64,000 nt of DNA from Imbricaverruca yamaguchii (Eukaryota; Arthropoda; Thecostraca; Neoverrucidae): NCBI GenBank assembly GCA_034440575.1, contig JAOTOL010001462.1:737001-801000 (forward strand), given 5' to 3'. Of this stretch, positions 23,370 through 35,627 are shown piece by piece. A program made the position numbers and the translations under genes. The notes under the pieces are model-generated. The model ran no database searches. It saw only the letters and a list, made by a program, of their open reading frames with translations, and was not told the DNA's origin. Position 1 is the stretch's first letter, and each line of letters starts with the position of its first letter.

Positions 23370-25960
23370 AGTTAATTCAAGTCAATGTGCGTCCTTCGCG
23401 AGGGTGAAACTGCATCGTTTTAGGAGCGCTCAACCTTCCACTCTCAAAGGGGTAGTGTTTTTTTCAGGAAAGAGTGAACAGTTTTATGGATTGTGAAAAT
23501 ATATCTACGGTAGATTTCGTAAGGGGGCTGAACATGTCTTACGCATGATAATTGCCGCGAAATTCAACAGGGTCTGTGTCTTGACATTGTATAGTATATT
23601 TTTGGTGGTATTCTCTGGCACTGAGCCAGTTTGTTCAGCTGTAGCCGTAACATCGGGGCGGGAACGCTAGCTGGCTCACATTCATTTAAGAGAATAAATG
23701 TTGTTCCCTGTTCGTCGGTTCTGCTTGTACGTTAGGAACACGTATTTATTGGTGTTTAACACAGTCATGCTTTAGTATGCTTGAAGATAGAATGAAATTG
23801 AATGTCAGATATGTAGGGGGTATTTCTTACTAAAAAAAGAACCGTCAGGTAGGTATGTGCATGTTAATTGTACTGCGGCTCAGCACTGTCGTAAGTTAAG
23901 TTCACGTTTCTAGAATCTACTTGTGCAAGAGTAGTGAACCATTTGTACTACTCGCCTCAATAACGTTGCTTGCTGCGTACAAGATCTGCCTTTTCGATGC
24001 TACCAGAAGTCTGTGCTTTCGTGCTAGCCGGGACCCCTCAGGGAGGCACAAAGTTCACTGCTTTGAAAAGGGTCAACGGCAGCACACGCATCATCGAATC
24101 ATTTGGGCATTGCGAAAGGCAAGAAAAGCAACAGCTGAAACATTCATGTTCAATCTCCATGACGACCACATCATTGCACAATAAGTCACAAACATGGCCT
24201 CATTACATGCATGGATTTGATGCGCTCTTTCTTCAGTACTAAGTCTGGGTGCATCGGCTGACGACATCCGAAGATAACAGATCTAGAGTGGACCAGGGAA
24301 ATGGCAACTGATGGAGAGTGGACCAGGGTAGTTAATTATACGGATGGGAGTGCAGGTTTGCAATTTGTCAAGCTATTGGGTGCTGATTTCTGATGTTTTT
24401 GGCGGGGGACGTAAGATACATTAAGGTCGAAAGGGATAAGGGGTACACTCTACAGGGCCCATGTTTAAAGCTGAAATTATTGGTGAACGACAAAACCAAC
24501 CTTGAGGGGGCATCTGGGTCATCAAAAACATATGAAACAACACACCTGATCATGATATACATTGGATCACAAAGAACACGCTGGATAATGCCCTTGCTGA
24601 TCATGCAAACAAATATGTTCACTGAGGTATCTGTGCAAGGAGGCTAGGTGTTCTGTTCTGTATACTAGATCAACTTCCCAGGCTGTTCCGCACACTATGC
24701 TATGTCAGATGCCGGATCTATATTTTTGCCGGAGACGTTTGTCCTTTTACTACATGAATAAGGATAAGAACCAACTAATGGAGGAACACTGGATTTGAGC
24801 AGTAGCTTTTATGATTGGCAAACTTGATATCACTAAGGGTATTATGTATGGAGCTCATTTTTGGGAGCGCTACCTTGTGGGTGTTTGTCCACGCCCAAAA
24901 ACGCAATTATTTGCAGAAACACGACTGATATAATGAGGTTGCTTGGGCTTTGCAGGTATTATAATATATTAGTTGTTGGAATGCTTACAGTTGGCAAATG
25001 GAAATGGAGGTAAATATTAAGAAGAATGCCGAATTGTGATAACTCATATATCGCTTACCTGCGCACGATGCAAGCCATGCCGTCAAGATGAACAAAACCG
25101 TTCGTGATTGAGGGGTTGCAAATAACATTATACGTTTTATGTAAACTGATACACTATATGTTGCGCACTGGCGCCTCGCTCAATTTTCATGAAAAGAATA
25201 AACTATGTATGCTAATGTTGCATAAATGGTAACACAAACAAATGAATTAAAATGTGCTTTCTTCGTTATGCGAAAATGAGCATGAGATTGGTAAAACGGA
25301 ACATAGGTTTATAACAACCGGTTCATTATTGGAACCGTTTCTAGCACTTGAAATTAGCTGACCTACTTGAGTGATCTCCACGTGCTTGAATATTCAATCT
25401 TCTCCTGTATTGATTGTTCATGTCATTGAACCTCATTTTCTACAGAACATATACTTGTTTATTTCGGTGATGCTTTGTCATCGATGTTGACCGAGAACTT
25501 ACTTTCATCACTGTTATAGCGTTGGCTTAGGTTCCACTTACCCAGTAAACTTGCATTGTAGAAACACTGCTTTTGAAGTTAGATACATCAATTGTGATAG
25601 TAATGCCCTTTACGTGGTGCCGACTCACAAATCGATTATAAACTGGCATTATTACCATCGATGCGAGATATCAGAATACAATTAAAGAATTTCCCGCTTC
25701 TCAAAACCTGCTGATTTTGTGCGACCAGCCCTCAGCCGTGGCGTGGTGCACGAAACGGCCGTCATACGGTACTGCTTCGCTGTATAGCTCTAGCTACAAG
25801 CGTTCACCTATAGCTACATCTGCCACCAATTTGATCACAAACTGTGCCAACGGTGTCAGCACCACGATTGTGTTACCAATGCCAGCTACATTTACCCTCC
25901 TGCTGAGAGCGCACCCTCTGTAAATGTGCTCTCCAGCCATTCAATGTCTAAGAAACAGGA
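23370..25960. repeat. Segment B2 of the duplication
   Basis: Counterpart of B1, B3 and B4. It has the highly similar block at 23950-24250 and the exon-1 block at 25059-25180. A + strand frame ending at 24184 is partly kept in B1 and B3 but shifts between copies. Confidence 0.75.
25059..25128 (-). CDS. Unit 2 secreted-protein family, exon 1 (signal peptide)
   Basis: A 70-bp exon encoding Met-Leu-Phe-Ala-Thr-Pro-Gln-Ser-Arg, then TVLFILTAWLASCA, plus one base. The donor is GCGCAG|GTAAGC. Residues 10-23 equal unit 1 exactly. The intron to the exon at 21618 would be about 3.4 kb, the shortest of the family. The predicted signal-peptidase cut is after Ser-Cys-Ala, so the mature chain would begin at the splice junction (Val-Ser-Gly). 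The initiator-like TCAGTT lies about 20 nt upstream. This exon plus 21074-21618 forms the only fully open family member. Confidence 0.5.
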
Positions 25961-25964
25961 AGCA

Positions 25965-27015
25965 ACGATCTGAGAAGGTATGACTCGCTGAATGCACATG
26001 TACCACTGGAAGGGAAAAATATCGGGCCAAAACGTCTTAGTAGAGAGCGAATGTTCGGAATGGAAGATGGAAATGAATGGATTACGTGGGAGCGTGCATG
26101 GTGCAGCTATGGATAGCTAAGGACCAGTGGGAGCTGTTGGAACTCGGCGTATGCATGTAGCTGTCAGAAACACATCGTTGTCGAAATGTGACCCATGATA
26201 ATTACCTAGGCCTCCAATTTGCAAGTCCGGTGACCCGTGGGGACATTGGTGGTCGGGGAAATGGAGGGAAATCAGAGGAGTTTCAGTACATAGGAGGCTC
26301 CTGAAGCTGGACGAAGGCAGGTAATGGACGCAATTGCAACTCCAATGTCGACCCATAACCCTTATGCCATCCCTCTCTCCAGCCACGCGGTTTTCCCTAG
26401 CCTTCACTAACACTACGATCAATCTACGTTCACTCACGAATGGAAGTGGTGATAATGAGAAACTTGGCCTCGCTATATAAATTTGTGTCAGGATGGACGA
26501 GTGCGGGGCGTCGACATGACAGACACGACTACTCCATGCCGACTACAAGGCATGCAAACTCCAAGACAAACTTCAACTCAGAAACGAAGATCAGAAAAGG
26601 CAGCAGTGATGAAGACCATCGCAGCGACTACAAGACAGAAGACAATCAAGACGGAGAACCTACAAGATGGAGACGATAACAAGACACCCTCTGCCCGACA
26701 AAACCAGGCAACCTCCCCTGTTACAGATATCGAATTCTCCAATGCCAGACACAACCAGACAACCCTCCCTCATTTCATCCCCCTAGACCGACCCCACGCC
26801 GACCTCGCCACTCTACACTTGCACTTAAAACGTGGGGTGGCAAGAGACAGACTAACAAAACACCCCCAATCCATCATTCTTTCCACAAACGGACCCTCCC
26901 CCTTCCATCTCGCCACCCTACACGGGCGCCCAAAACTACACTGCCCAGGGGTGGCAAGTTTCTTCATTCACTATGAAGCCCATGGAACCAGCACAGACCG
27001 CCGGACCCAAGGTTG
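25965..27015 (+). other. Insertion absent from other units, with TATA box and open frame
   Basis: Homology to other B segments stops at about 25960. TATATAAA at 26474-26481 is followed by ATG at 26516 (in frame to 27014): MTDTTTPCRLQG, then a Lys/Thr/Gln-rich stretch and H/P-rich repeats (LATLHLHLK, LATLHGRPK). No known domain is recognised. Together with the VNTR and poly(A) run that follow it could be a retroposed unit. The protein is probably not real. Confidence 0.3.
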
Positions 27016-27290
27016 AAGGATGTATGGAGGACTAGGAAGAGCCCCAGTCTAGATCAAAAGGGAAGTCTGGAGGACTAGGAAGATCCCAGTGTAGATCAAG
27101 AGCGAACTCTGTGGACTAGGAAGACTCCCAGTCTGAATCTAACAGTAATTCTGTGGACAAAGAAGAACCCCGTTCTGAATCAAGAGGGAAGTCCGCGGGC
27201 TAGGAAGATCCCCAGTGTGGATCTAGAGGGAAGTCTGCGGGCTAGGAAGATCCCCAGTGTGGATCAAGAGGGAAGTCTGGGGACTGAAAG
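27016..27290. repeat. VNTR of ~43-bp units
   Basis: About six units of the form CTAGGAAGATCCCCAGTGTG then GATCAAGAGGGAAGTCTG. The last two are nearly identical. Confidence 0.8.
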
Positions 27291-27296
27291 TGGGGG

Positions 27297-27336
27297 GGGA
27301 AAAGGGGGAAAAAGAAAAAAAGGGAAAAAAAAAAAA

Positions 27337-27374
<38 letters not shown>
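27297..27374 (+). repeat. Poly(A) tract
   Basis: A G/A-rich run passes into more than 40 nearly uninterrupted A. It could be the tail of a retroposed element spanning 25965-27374. No target duplication was found. Confidence 0.7.
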
Positions 27375-27376
<2 letters not shown>

Positions 27377-27405
27377 AGTGAGTCAGTAAGTCCAAATTTT
27401 TTCTT

Positions 27406-27990
27406 TCATTTCAAGAGGAGTCCTTTGTGCCAGATCTGATAAAAATAGCGAGAAATATCGAGCTTGATGGCATTAAAGTCATGTACAGAGTCCAACAATT
27501 TGTACATGTTGTGCGGGTACAGTAGCTGCTTTTCTGCACTATGGCTGCGACGATTCCTACTATGTTGATCTGTCAGTAGACAGTGCTGTGTAAGATGGCA
27601 AAAGATATTTCTATACACGACTTTCTCTAATATTTTTCACAATTATAAGATAATCGTTAGAAATTCGGAATACTTATGGGACTTAGGCAAGTGTAGTCTG
27701 AGGGTGACACTCTGTGTTTGTATGCTGGTCTAATGTCTGCTTCCTTGAATCTGCTTGTGTTAATACCTCCCGTAAGTGATTTATTGAATAACATTGGCAG
27801 AGGTTCTGAGATCATAATGACAATTTTACAAATTTGACTGGGATTTGATCTGGACGAGTGGATTTATTTTCACTTAGGGAATTGGTCATTCTAAGAACTT
27901 CCTGTTCGTGAGTTTGAATACTTCCCAGAGTAGGCACTGTAGTCGAGCTATCATGGGTTGGGACCTACAGGAAAACATATAAAAAACATT
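27406..27990 (-). mobile_element. LINE reverse transcriptase N-terminal (fingers) remnant
   Basis: The - strand translation, across frame changes, reads MTNSLSENKSTRPDQIPVKF, then NKSLTGG, ADIRPAYKHRVSPSDYT, a NFSKL-like stretch, and RNIFCHLTQHCLLTDQ, AEKQLLYPHNMYKLLDSVHD and KLDISRYFYQIWHKGLLLK. This is the order of RT fingers, the LLTD-HGF region and motif A (normally LDISKAFD-VWH). Motif A has lost its AFD (YFY here) and the HGFR segment is broken. It is dead. Confidence 0.7.
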
Positions 27991-28561
27991 TGCTTTAGGA
28001 AAACAGTATGTTGTTAGTAGCATAGCTTAAAGCGACTACATAGGAGAGCCAGCGGACGTAGATGAGCCCATTTGCCTTGCAATTTATAATGTAAAACGGC
28101 TATCCAGCGGTACATCGGACGTAAAAGGCCAAAATCAAAAACACCGTACTAACCCAGCTGACAACCCTGCATGGCATGCTTAGACAAACCCGTTACTTAC
28201 AACTAACACGCGGCGGCCGGCGTGATAGTCGGTGTGGACAATTTCCCCCCTTGTTCGCACGGTAAAGATCCCTCGGTGCTCTTCGATAAGAGTATGCTAA
28301 AGCCGGCACCCTGGCAATATCAACTTCTCGTCACTCTCAAAAACACCTCCCACCCCCACCCAAACTGCAACTTATTTTGCGGAGGAGTAAAGTAAAATTA
28401 TCAATTTAGACACGAGGGAGATGTTCCCAGTCCAGTACCCTCCTTTAGCACCTAAAACACCACACAAACTATAACGTAAAATTCCTCAACGTAGATGTCC
28501 ACTTGCCTGCTCTTTATTTGTAAACACACGCTCTAATAGGCAAAGATGTGACGTACTCGCT
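27991..28561. other. No recognisable feature
   Basis: I see no coding frame, tandem repeat or known element here. Confidence 0.4.
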
Positions 28562-28565
28562 TTAA

Positions 28566-29399
28566 TCCGTCCCGTCTCGAGGGGTCTTCAACCGCCCCCT
28601 CATGTTTTTCGCGGATAGCGGACGAACGGCTCGTGGCAGCGCGCCCAAATTTGGCATACCTCTTCCCACATCAATTTGACATGCTGATTCAAAACTTTGA
28701 AGTCAGGTCATCTAGGGTCAACGAGGTAGTCAAGGTCAAGTGAGGTCACCTCCAAAAAAGTTCAAGCAGTTATCACGCTTTAACGGATACAGGTATTTTA
28801 ATGAAACTTTTAGCGTTTGCTTATCTTTACGGATGCAACAAAACGTACGAGTATAATTTTTCTCTTTTTTTTCGTTTTTGACCACATAACTTTTGCGTAT
28901 TTGCCAAATTGCACTTTAAATATAGGATTCTGGCTAAAGTAAGCATTTATTTATTAGGCAAAGTTGACTTCCAACAACGTTTCTCGGTCTGCTCTACCCA
29001 TTGGAAAAGGAAAATTGAAGAAAACATGAAAACTAAACATTTTGCAATTTCAAAAAATACATTTTTATTTTGGGGGGCCAAAACAAATATAGCCCTGGTC
29101 GATTTCGCTGTCCTTTTCTCATTCCAAATACATTTTTTTCTTCTCATATATCCCCAAAAATGAACATCCCAGAGTCAAAAACAATGTAAGTCGTGAAAAG
29201 TCGTGCAAATCTAGCCCCCGGGTGACGTCACTTTTTGGGTGAGATTGTTTTGTAGGGTGGATCCGGACCCTACTCGTCGAGCGCTTTCCGATGACACCTC
29301 TTTCGTTTTCGTGCGACGCTTAGTATGGATTTAAGAGGGGGTCTTCAACCCCCCCCCCCGAGACGGGGTGTGAGGATCTGACCGGAAAGACGGCGCGAG
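28566..29399 (-). mobile_element. TTAACCC-ended transposon, copy 2 (complete, non-autonomous)
   Basis: An 834-bp element between TTAA at 28562-28565 and TTAA at 29400-29403. The right end read inward is CTCGCGCCGTCTTTCCGGTC, the left end CCGTCCCGTCTCGAGGGGTC. It matches 33162-33987 in inverted orientation along its full length. TTAA targets with C-rich ends are typical of piggyBac-like elements, though Kolobok elements also use TTAA. No transposase is encoded. Confidence 0.8.
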
Positions 29400-29773
29400 T
29401 TAAAAGCGCTGCAAATGACCCTCAAGGTGAGGTATGCCTAAGCAGATCACTCCATCCGCCCCCTGGGCGGTTCCAATTGATGTCAGTCCAACTGTGAAGA
29501 ATGAGGGTAATGCTTTGCATAGTACCACAGGCCTATGAATTCATCCTGCACATGTCTATCAAAGAGATGACAGGTGTGCTCGAGGGGAACTAGTTCCTTA
29601 AGTATGAAAACAATGTTAAATGGATATGGGACCAACTTTATGTAACGGATGCACAAAATAATATGACACAATGCGTCTTCCTTCCAAATACGTTATACTT
29701 TCTTCTTTATATACTTTCCTAATAATCTCGCATGACGTTAGTGACTTTGAATTTACGGATTTGTCTAGACAAT

Positions 29774-30232
29774 TTAATATTCGCTCCTCTCACTGTGCAA
29801 ATTTGGAATAGCCTCGTCGATCGGTTTCAGTATGTCTGTTCTAAGTCGGTTTATCAGCTTTTCTTCAAGTTCATTTCGTATTTGCCGCTTCACTAGTTGC
29901 GCGACATACTTAATGATGTGATCCACTTTTGCGTTCAAAGGTCTGTCATTCTTCAGGTTTTCTCTCACTCCATCAAAGGTTTCGTGTGAATACGAACGAA
30001 TTTCCATAGCCGGCCTGTCGACACTGTGAACTCTCGGGGGCAGTGACTCCGAACTGTCCGACTCCGAACGACTTTTCCTGGTCTTGTTTTGGAGCACTGT
30101 TAACACCTGGGGGAAGTGTCGTCTGCCGACCGGACGCAGTGGCCAAGCTGTTGCTTGCAACAGAAGGTGGCGCATGACGTCCAGTTGATTGTTGCGCCGG
30201 CGTTCGAGTTGTACCTTGAATGGGATCGGATA
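29774..30232 (-). pseudogene. Unit 3 secreted-protein family, terminal exon (frameshifted)
   Basis: The acceptor AAACTAACTGCAG and the phase-1 start (VSDPIQG, TPAQQSTGRHAPPSVASNSL) match unit 2. One extra base near 30095, in a run of A after GTGCTCC, moves the reading out of the family frame. The C-terminus remains perfectly open in its own frame: NAKVDHIIKYVAQLVKRQIR, NELEEKLINRLRTDILKPID, EAIPNLHSERSEY. That region is very close to unit 2. Either a recent frameshift killed this copy or a sequencing error created it. Exon 1 is 37334-37403, giving an intron of about 7.1 kb. Confidence 0.5.
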
Positions 30233-30544
30233 CTGCAGTTAGTTTGTAGCGCTACACATTCAGACACACTGAGCGTCGCAATCCTGTCGTGCATCGTTTG
30301 GAAGAGAAGTGGATGCAGCAGCCACAAGAGCGGTAGAGGGGTCGACGGGGGTTTTTTTTTAGTATGCTGGACGGACAATGACAAGCAACCACGAAAGCGC
30401 TACACGGTGGGGGAGGAGGATATGTTGGTAATCTGGCAGGCTAACAATGTGTGTATTGCCTGTGAATAAATACCCTAGTCATGCTGCAAATTCGTCACAC
30501 CAATATTTCGAGAAGACATAAGCAGTGCGGCACTGATGGGGGAG

Positions 30545-30750
30545 GGGGATGATGGCCGAGCAGTTTAGAGGTTGAGCTCTGGGTGCCAAATGTCCCAGCT
30601 TCAACACCCGCACCACTCAGGGCATTTTCAAATTCCGTTGCCCACCGGCAAAACAGTGTGGGCGGCGCCATTAGCGGTGGATGTACATGAAGTGCGTCGT
30701 GAATCTCCCAATAAACAAAATATACAAGCAAGCAAACAAATCGTCAGTGC
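30545..30750 (+). mobile_element. tRNA-derived SINE (unit 3 copy)
   Basis: The A-box TGGCCGAGCAGTTTAGAGG is close to tRNA-Leu/Ser heads. It is followed by GAGCTCTGGGTGCCAAATG and the same body as 21920-22124. It sits at the same place in segment A as the unit-2 SINE, so it predates the unit 2/3 split. Confidence 0.75.
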
Positions 30751-31639
30751 GTACGGGAGAGGAAAGTGATTCTTTTCCACTATAGGGTGAACAGATCGCT
30801 AAGTTTTTCAAGCATAAATCTCAGTGGACACTTTTTAATCGCACTTTTTAATCGTCTAAGCAGGAGGGTTTTTATATTTCGCACCAATGCTATGTTCAAT
30901 ATGTATACACTGGAACAGCCTGGAACAGCCTGGAGCACCCAGAGCCACAGATTGAACCGTTGGTGTGAACAATGGCTATCGTTCACGGGATTTTTATGTT
31001 TTTTTTTCTTCAAGAAGTGTCTTTCCACTCATATTCGACCCACCATTCCGCACTGACCATCGCCAAATTTGGCGTGGGACTGCATCGTGCAGTTACCTTC
31101 CGCATCAGTCATCACGGCCACCCTTGTTCGGCGAAACCAGCAATTTGAACCGAAGGTGTGGCGTGCTTAGAAGACAGATGCATCTTCATGGATATTTATC
31201 CGATGAGGAGAGATGAGAGACTCCTCCATCCTCTAATGCATGTGAAGGCAGTGCGGCAGGCAAGGAAGGCAGTGCGTGCAGGAGACGCGGAAGGGTGGCC
31301 ATTTTAAAGTCATGTAAGGTTGGAGCTATCTGGAATTCAAGCGCACCCATTACTTCATTGATGAATTCATCATATGGAAAAAATAGCTTTGCGTACGCGC
31401 TCTGGCTGTGGGTGGCCATTTCCGCGGGCTACAATCAAAACGGACAGAACGCTCATTGAATCGCATGTGACATGCTATTTTGTGCTAAAAAACTGGCAGT
31501 GCTTTTAATGGGTAATTGCTGCTGCGTTATCACATCCACTAAGCGGTACCCGAGCTAATATGAATCACCTAAAACAACTGTGCGGCGTTGCAATACACAA
31601 AGGGAAGCAATCTTCCTATGTCCAATCAGTGGCATAGCC

Positions 31640-32800
31640 AAGGGGGACGAAAGACCCAGTGGGCGGTCGCCATGAGGGGCCCTCGACGCGTCGGGTCCCA
31701 GAGCCGACGAAAGGGGGTCTGGGCGGATGAAATGGGCCCCGAGTCAACGGAGTGTCCTCGGGAATATGTTTAGGGCTTTTGTCTGGGCTAATGTGAAGGG
31801 CTTTTAGTTCAACGGGAGGAGGTCCTGGATAGTTGGAAGTGTCCTCGTGCTGACGAAGAGGGCCTCGAGCCAATATGAAAAGACCCTGGACTATCAGCAG
31901 AGCCCAAACCAAGGAAAGGGCCCCCTAACCTGATGAACAGGGCCCACGGGTGTGAAAAGGCCTCCGGCTTGCCAGAAAGGCCCTGGTTCGTCAAAGAGGC
32001 CACTGTGACGACGAAGGGGATCTAGTAGAGGTCCTCGGGCTGTCAGAAAGGGCCTTGGGCCGACGGATGGGGCCCAAGCCGTCCAGTGACCCCGGCCTGA
32101 TGGAGGGTCTCAAGCTATTGAAGGAATGCTTCGAGCTGACAGAGGAGGCCCGGGATCGCTGAGAGGTCCACAGTGCCGATGGAGAAGACCCCTAGCCCCG
32201 GGAGTACGCAGGGTCGTCGGAGAGGGCCCAGGGCCGGTATGAAGGGTACCTGGGCCATTGGGGGCCAAAACTGCATGGATGGCGCTTGCGTGATACAGGA
32301 GGCAATATCCTGAGCCTTTAGAGAGGGTCAATAAACCGAATGGCGGGAGCCCGGGCAGAACGTGCAGAGCAATTGGGTCGGCTTTGGCTCACGCTGATGG
32401 TGAGGGGCTCAGAGCTAACAGCGGGCCTCAGACTGATAAATACGCCCCGAGCTTCCGAGACGATCCAGACCGAAGCGGAGCGTCCCCGGTGCTGTGTAAA
32501 GGACATCAGCCCATGGAGGGGTCCGGGCTGTTAAAAAGAAGCAGCGTTTCCATGGGCCGAAGGACACCCGCCCCTTAGCGAGTCCGATGGATCCCTTCTG
32601 GCAACCGTCATGAGAGGCTGAGGAAAGAATTAAGCCTATCCAACAGCTTGTGTGGAATAGGCCCTTGGGATCTGAAGATGTCCACCTTGCGGGCTAGCAA
32701 GGGCCGAGAGAACAAGGGAAGGCCTGCCCTGGAGCTGGAATGCTCATCCCAGCTGGAAAGAGAATTATCAGGTGCAGTGGGCTTAGAAATATATAGGGTG
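31640..32800. repeat. GGGCC-rich minisatellite, including segment D3
   Basis: 31640-32570 is a long array of degenerate ~30-bp units with GGGCC, GACGA(A/G) and GAGGTC motifs, purine-rich on the + strand. 32600-32800 matches D1 (8140-8340). Short open frames on both strands come from the repeat. Confidence 0.6.
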
Positions 32801-32979
32801 CATGCACTGGCGGATCTAGCCCAACGCTTTTTTTATGGGGGTGGGGGGGCAACTTCGGATTTTGACGTCAGCCCCCGCCCCTCCCCCAATGGCGTGCGTA
32901 GGATTTGCACAAGAGGAGTCGGATGGATTTGGAGGGTGCCCATCCTGCCAGTATTTTTGGTTGTTACATTATTCATTAC

Positions 32980-34166
32980 ACGCGCCCTGGAGGGGGAGGG
33001 GATGGGCGAATTTCCCCCACCCCTCCGGTTTTTCGTACATAACTTCATATTTTACCAGCCGATATGCACCATTGTTTGCGTACCTGTTTGAAGATGACTG
33101 GCGTGTTGCGTCAAGCAAAAAACTCGACCGCCAATTTTTTTTTTAGACTTCGGGTCGTTAACCCGCGCCGTCTTTCCGGTCAGTCCTTACACCCAGTCTC
33201 TGGGCGGCGGTTGAAGACCCCTCTAAAATCCAAACTAAGCGTCGCACGATGACAAAGGAGGCGTCATCGGAAAGCGCTCGACGAGTAGGGTCCGGATCCA
33301 CCCTCCAAAACAATTTACCCCAGAAGTGACGTCACCAGGGGGGGGGGGCAGATTTTCACGACTTTTCACGACTTGCATTATGTTTTTGACTCTGGGGAGT
33401 CCATTTTGGGGATATATGAAAAAAATGTTTTGGAATGGGAAAAGAACAGCGAAATGGACCAGGGCTATAATTTTTTGCCCCCTCCCCCCCCCAATTTTTT
33501 TAAATTTCAAAATTGTGAGTTTTCAAGTTTTCTTTAATTTTCATTTTCCAATGGGTAAAGTAGACAGAGAAACGTTGTTTGAAGTCAACTTCCCCTAATA
33601 CAAAATGCTTACTTTAGCCAGAATCCTCTATTTAAACTGCAATTTGGCAATTACGCAACATTTGCATGTAATCAAAAACGAAAAAAAGAAAAAAATTCCA
33701 CTCATACGTTTTGTTGCATCCGTAAAGATAAGCAAACGCTGAAAGTTTCATTAAAATATCTGTATCCGTTAAAGCGTGACGGCTGGGTTAACTTTTTTAG
33801 AGGTGACCTCACTTGACCTTGACTAACTCGTTGACCCTAGATGACCTGACTTAAAACATTTTGAATCAGCATGTAAAATTGTCGTGGAAAGAGGTATGCC
33901 AAGTTTGGATGTGCTTCTGCGCGCCGTTCGTCCGCTATCCGCGAAAAACCTGAGGGAGCGGTTGAAGACCCCCGGAGACTGGACGGGTTAAAGTAAAAAA
34001 ATCGCAGCACCAGACTACAAAAATCGGCGCTGATGCGCTTCCCGTATATTGGCAAAAGGGAAGTGTTCTTGGCAACACTGACGACTTGTTTGAAGTATAT
34101 TGTTACGCTATATAGTTTCAAAGTAATGTTGGGTGATCAAGGTCAAGTCAGGTCAAGTTCATATTC
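32980..34166. repeat. Segment R3: R repeat split by a TTAA transposon
   Basis: 32980-33157 plus 33992-34166 together equal one R unit as seen at 11278-11636 (CATAACTTCATATTTTACCA, TATTGGCAAAAGGGAAG, AAGGTCAAGTCAGGTCAAGT). The gap is filled exactly by the element at 33162-33987 plus a TTAA duplication. Confidence 0.75.
33162..33987 (+). mobile_element. TTAACCC-ended transposon, copy 3 (complete, non-autonomous)
   Basis: An 826-bp element flanked by TTAA at 33158-33161 and 33988-33991. The ends read inward are CCCGCGCCGTCTTTCCGGTC and CCCGTCCAGTCTCCGGGGGT. Full-length match to 28566-29399, inverted. The R repeats at 11.3-12.0 kb give the empty site (GGTCACTAAAGTTAAA). No coding capacity. Confidence 0.85.
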
Positions 34167-34189
34167 TCAGACCTTTCTGGCATTCGTGT

Positions 34190-35340
34190 ACCGTAAATGA
34201 ATGCCAGAGAGGTCTGGGATGTTATTTGGATTTGGAAGACCCCTGGTGGATGAGCATGACCTCTAAGACCTGAAGAGTATTATTGATGGCCCATATCAGA
34301 TCTGAAATGCCACCGAGATGAAAGCTAGACATGACTATTGAGTACTTTGATGTGTCCTTACAAGCAAGATGATAGATCGAATCTAGTGAGTGTCAGAGAG
34401 GAGTGAACGTTAACTCTTCTGAGATTCAGAGTGATCCCTAATTGATTAATAGGATTTCCTGAGATATTTAAAAGTAACTTTTGGTTGGCGATTGATATGA
34501 GGATTGCCGAGGGCCAGCATCAGAGCTAGAATGCTCTTTAAATCACAAGATATGTCGGTAACTAGAAAGGACCTCTTACAGCTCGAGAGGGCCCTTGGGG
34601 GCTAACAGGGCCTCCTGATTCCTAATGAGGGTCCATAAGACTAACGATGGATGGGAGGAATATTGAGGGTCAGCATCAGAGCTAGAAAGCATTGAAGCTA
34701 GACAGACTGCCAAGGACTGAGAATGGCCCCCAACAGCTGGGGAGGGCCCCTGACTATTAGGATGTTCACTGGGCGCTAGAGATTACTCTACTGGGATGCT
34801 CAAAAGGCTTGGAAAGGGTCCCTATGGGACGAACAGCTCACTTTGAGATCCAAAGAGTCCCTAAGATATTTGTGAGAAATGCTGAATGCTAGTGTCAGAA
34901 CTAGAATATCATTGATAGCCCGAAAGACTGTCGATGAATGGGGAGATCCACTGAGAGCTTCAACGGAACGGAGTGTGATACTCCTGAGGCTTGGGAGGAA
35001 CATTGAGGGATGAACGGAGCACACAAGAGCTAAGGGGAGTTCCGAGAGCTGGCGATGCTTGCTAGTAATTGCGAGGCCTGTCTCGGAGCTGCAGGATTAT
35101 TCTAAAATACAGACAGGATTGTCGAGTAGTGGGAATGGCCCATGCAAGTCGAAGAGGGTTCCTGATAGATGGATAGGTATTCTGAGAGTCAGAGAGGACT
35201 GAACTGGGATCTGCATGCACTGCGATGGGTACCTAAGGAATCGGGACAGCTTGAGATCTCAGAGAGCCCTTGAGAACTGGCGATGGGTGTGAGGAATACT
35301 GAGGACTATCCTCAGAGAGAAGATATCCTTGAGGGTCAGT
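34190..35340. repeat. Segment D3, second part
   Basis: Degenerate repeats containing CAGAGCTAGAA, GAGGGTC and GGGCCC. 34390-34790 matches 10370-10780. No gene seen. Confidence 0.55.
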
Positions 35341-35543
35341 ATAGTTTCACATAATTTGGAATGCTTTTATCAGAGATGTGTGAATGTCCCTTTATGTTTT
35401 GGAATTGGTTTCATTTTCTTCGCTGATAGGCAGTCAAATGGTTTGTTTTCCCTGACTGTTTTAGATTTGCACCTTGATTGTGGGCCTCGCTATGCCAGAT
35501 AAAAGTTCCTCATTTCCAACACATTTTTGCCGGTATTTGCCTA

Positions 35544-35547
<4 letters not shown>

Positions 35548-35625
<78 letters not shown>
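35548..35625. repeat. (CA)n(TA)n compound microsatellite
   Basis: About 18 CA units are followed by about 20 TA units. It lies at the left edge of segment B3. Confidence 0.95.

Positions 35626-35627
<2 letters not shown>

Noticed and set aside
23033..23370. Tyr/Ile-rich frames of about 100 codons
   Set aside because: They are translations of the TA microsatellite, as is the case at 35461-35760.
13241..24184. Shared + strand frame ending in HCFEK...MFNL-DD-II-Q in segments B1 and B2
   Set aside because: The similarity holds also at the DNA level in non-coding neighbours, and B3 shifts frame before the end. No splice sites or domain support it.
26137..26700. Possible solo LTR starting TGTTGGAACTC with a TATA box at 26474
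   Set aside because: I could not find a matching CA end with a 4-6 bp target duplication, nor a primer-binding site.
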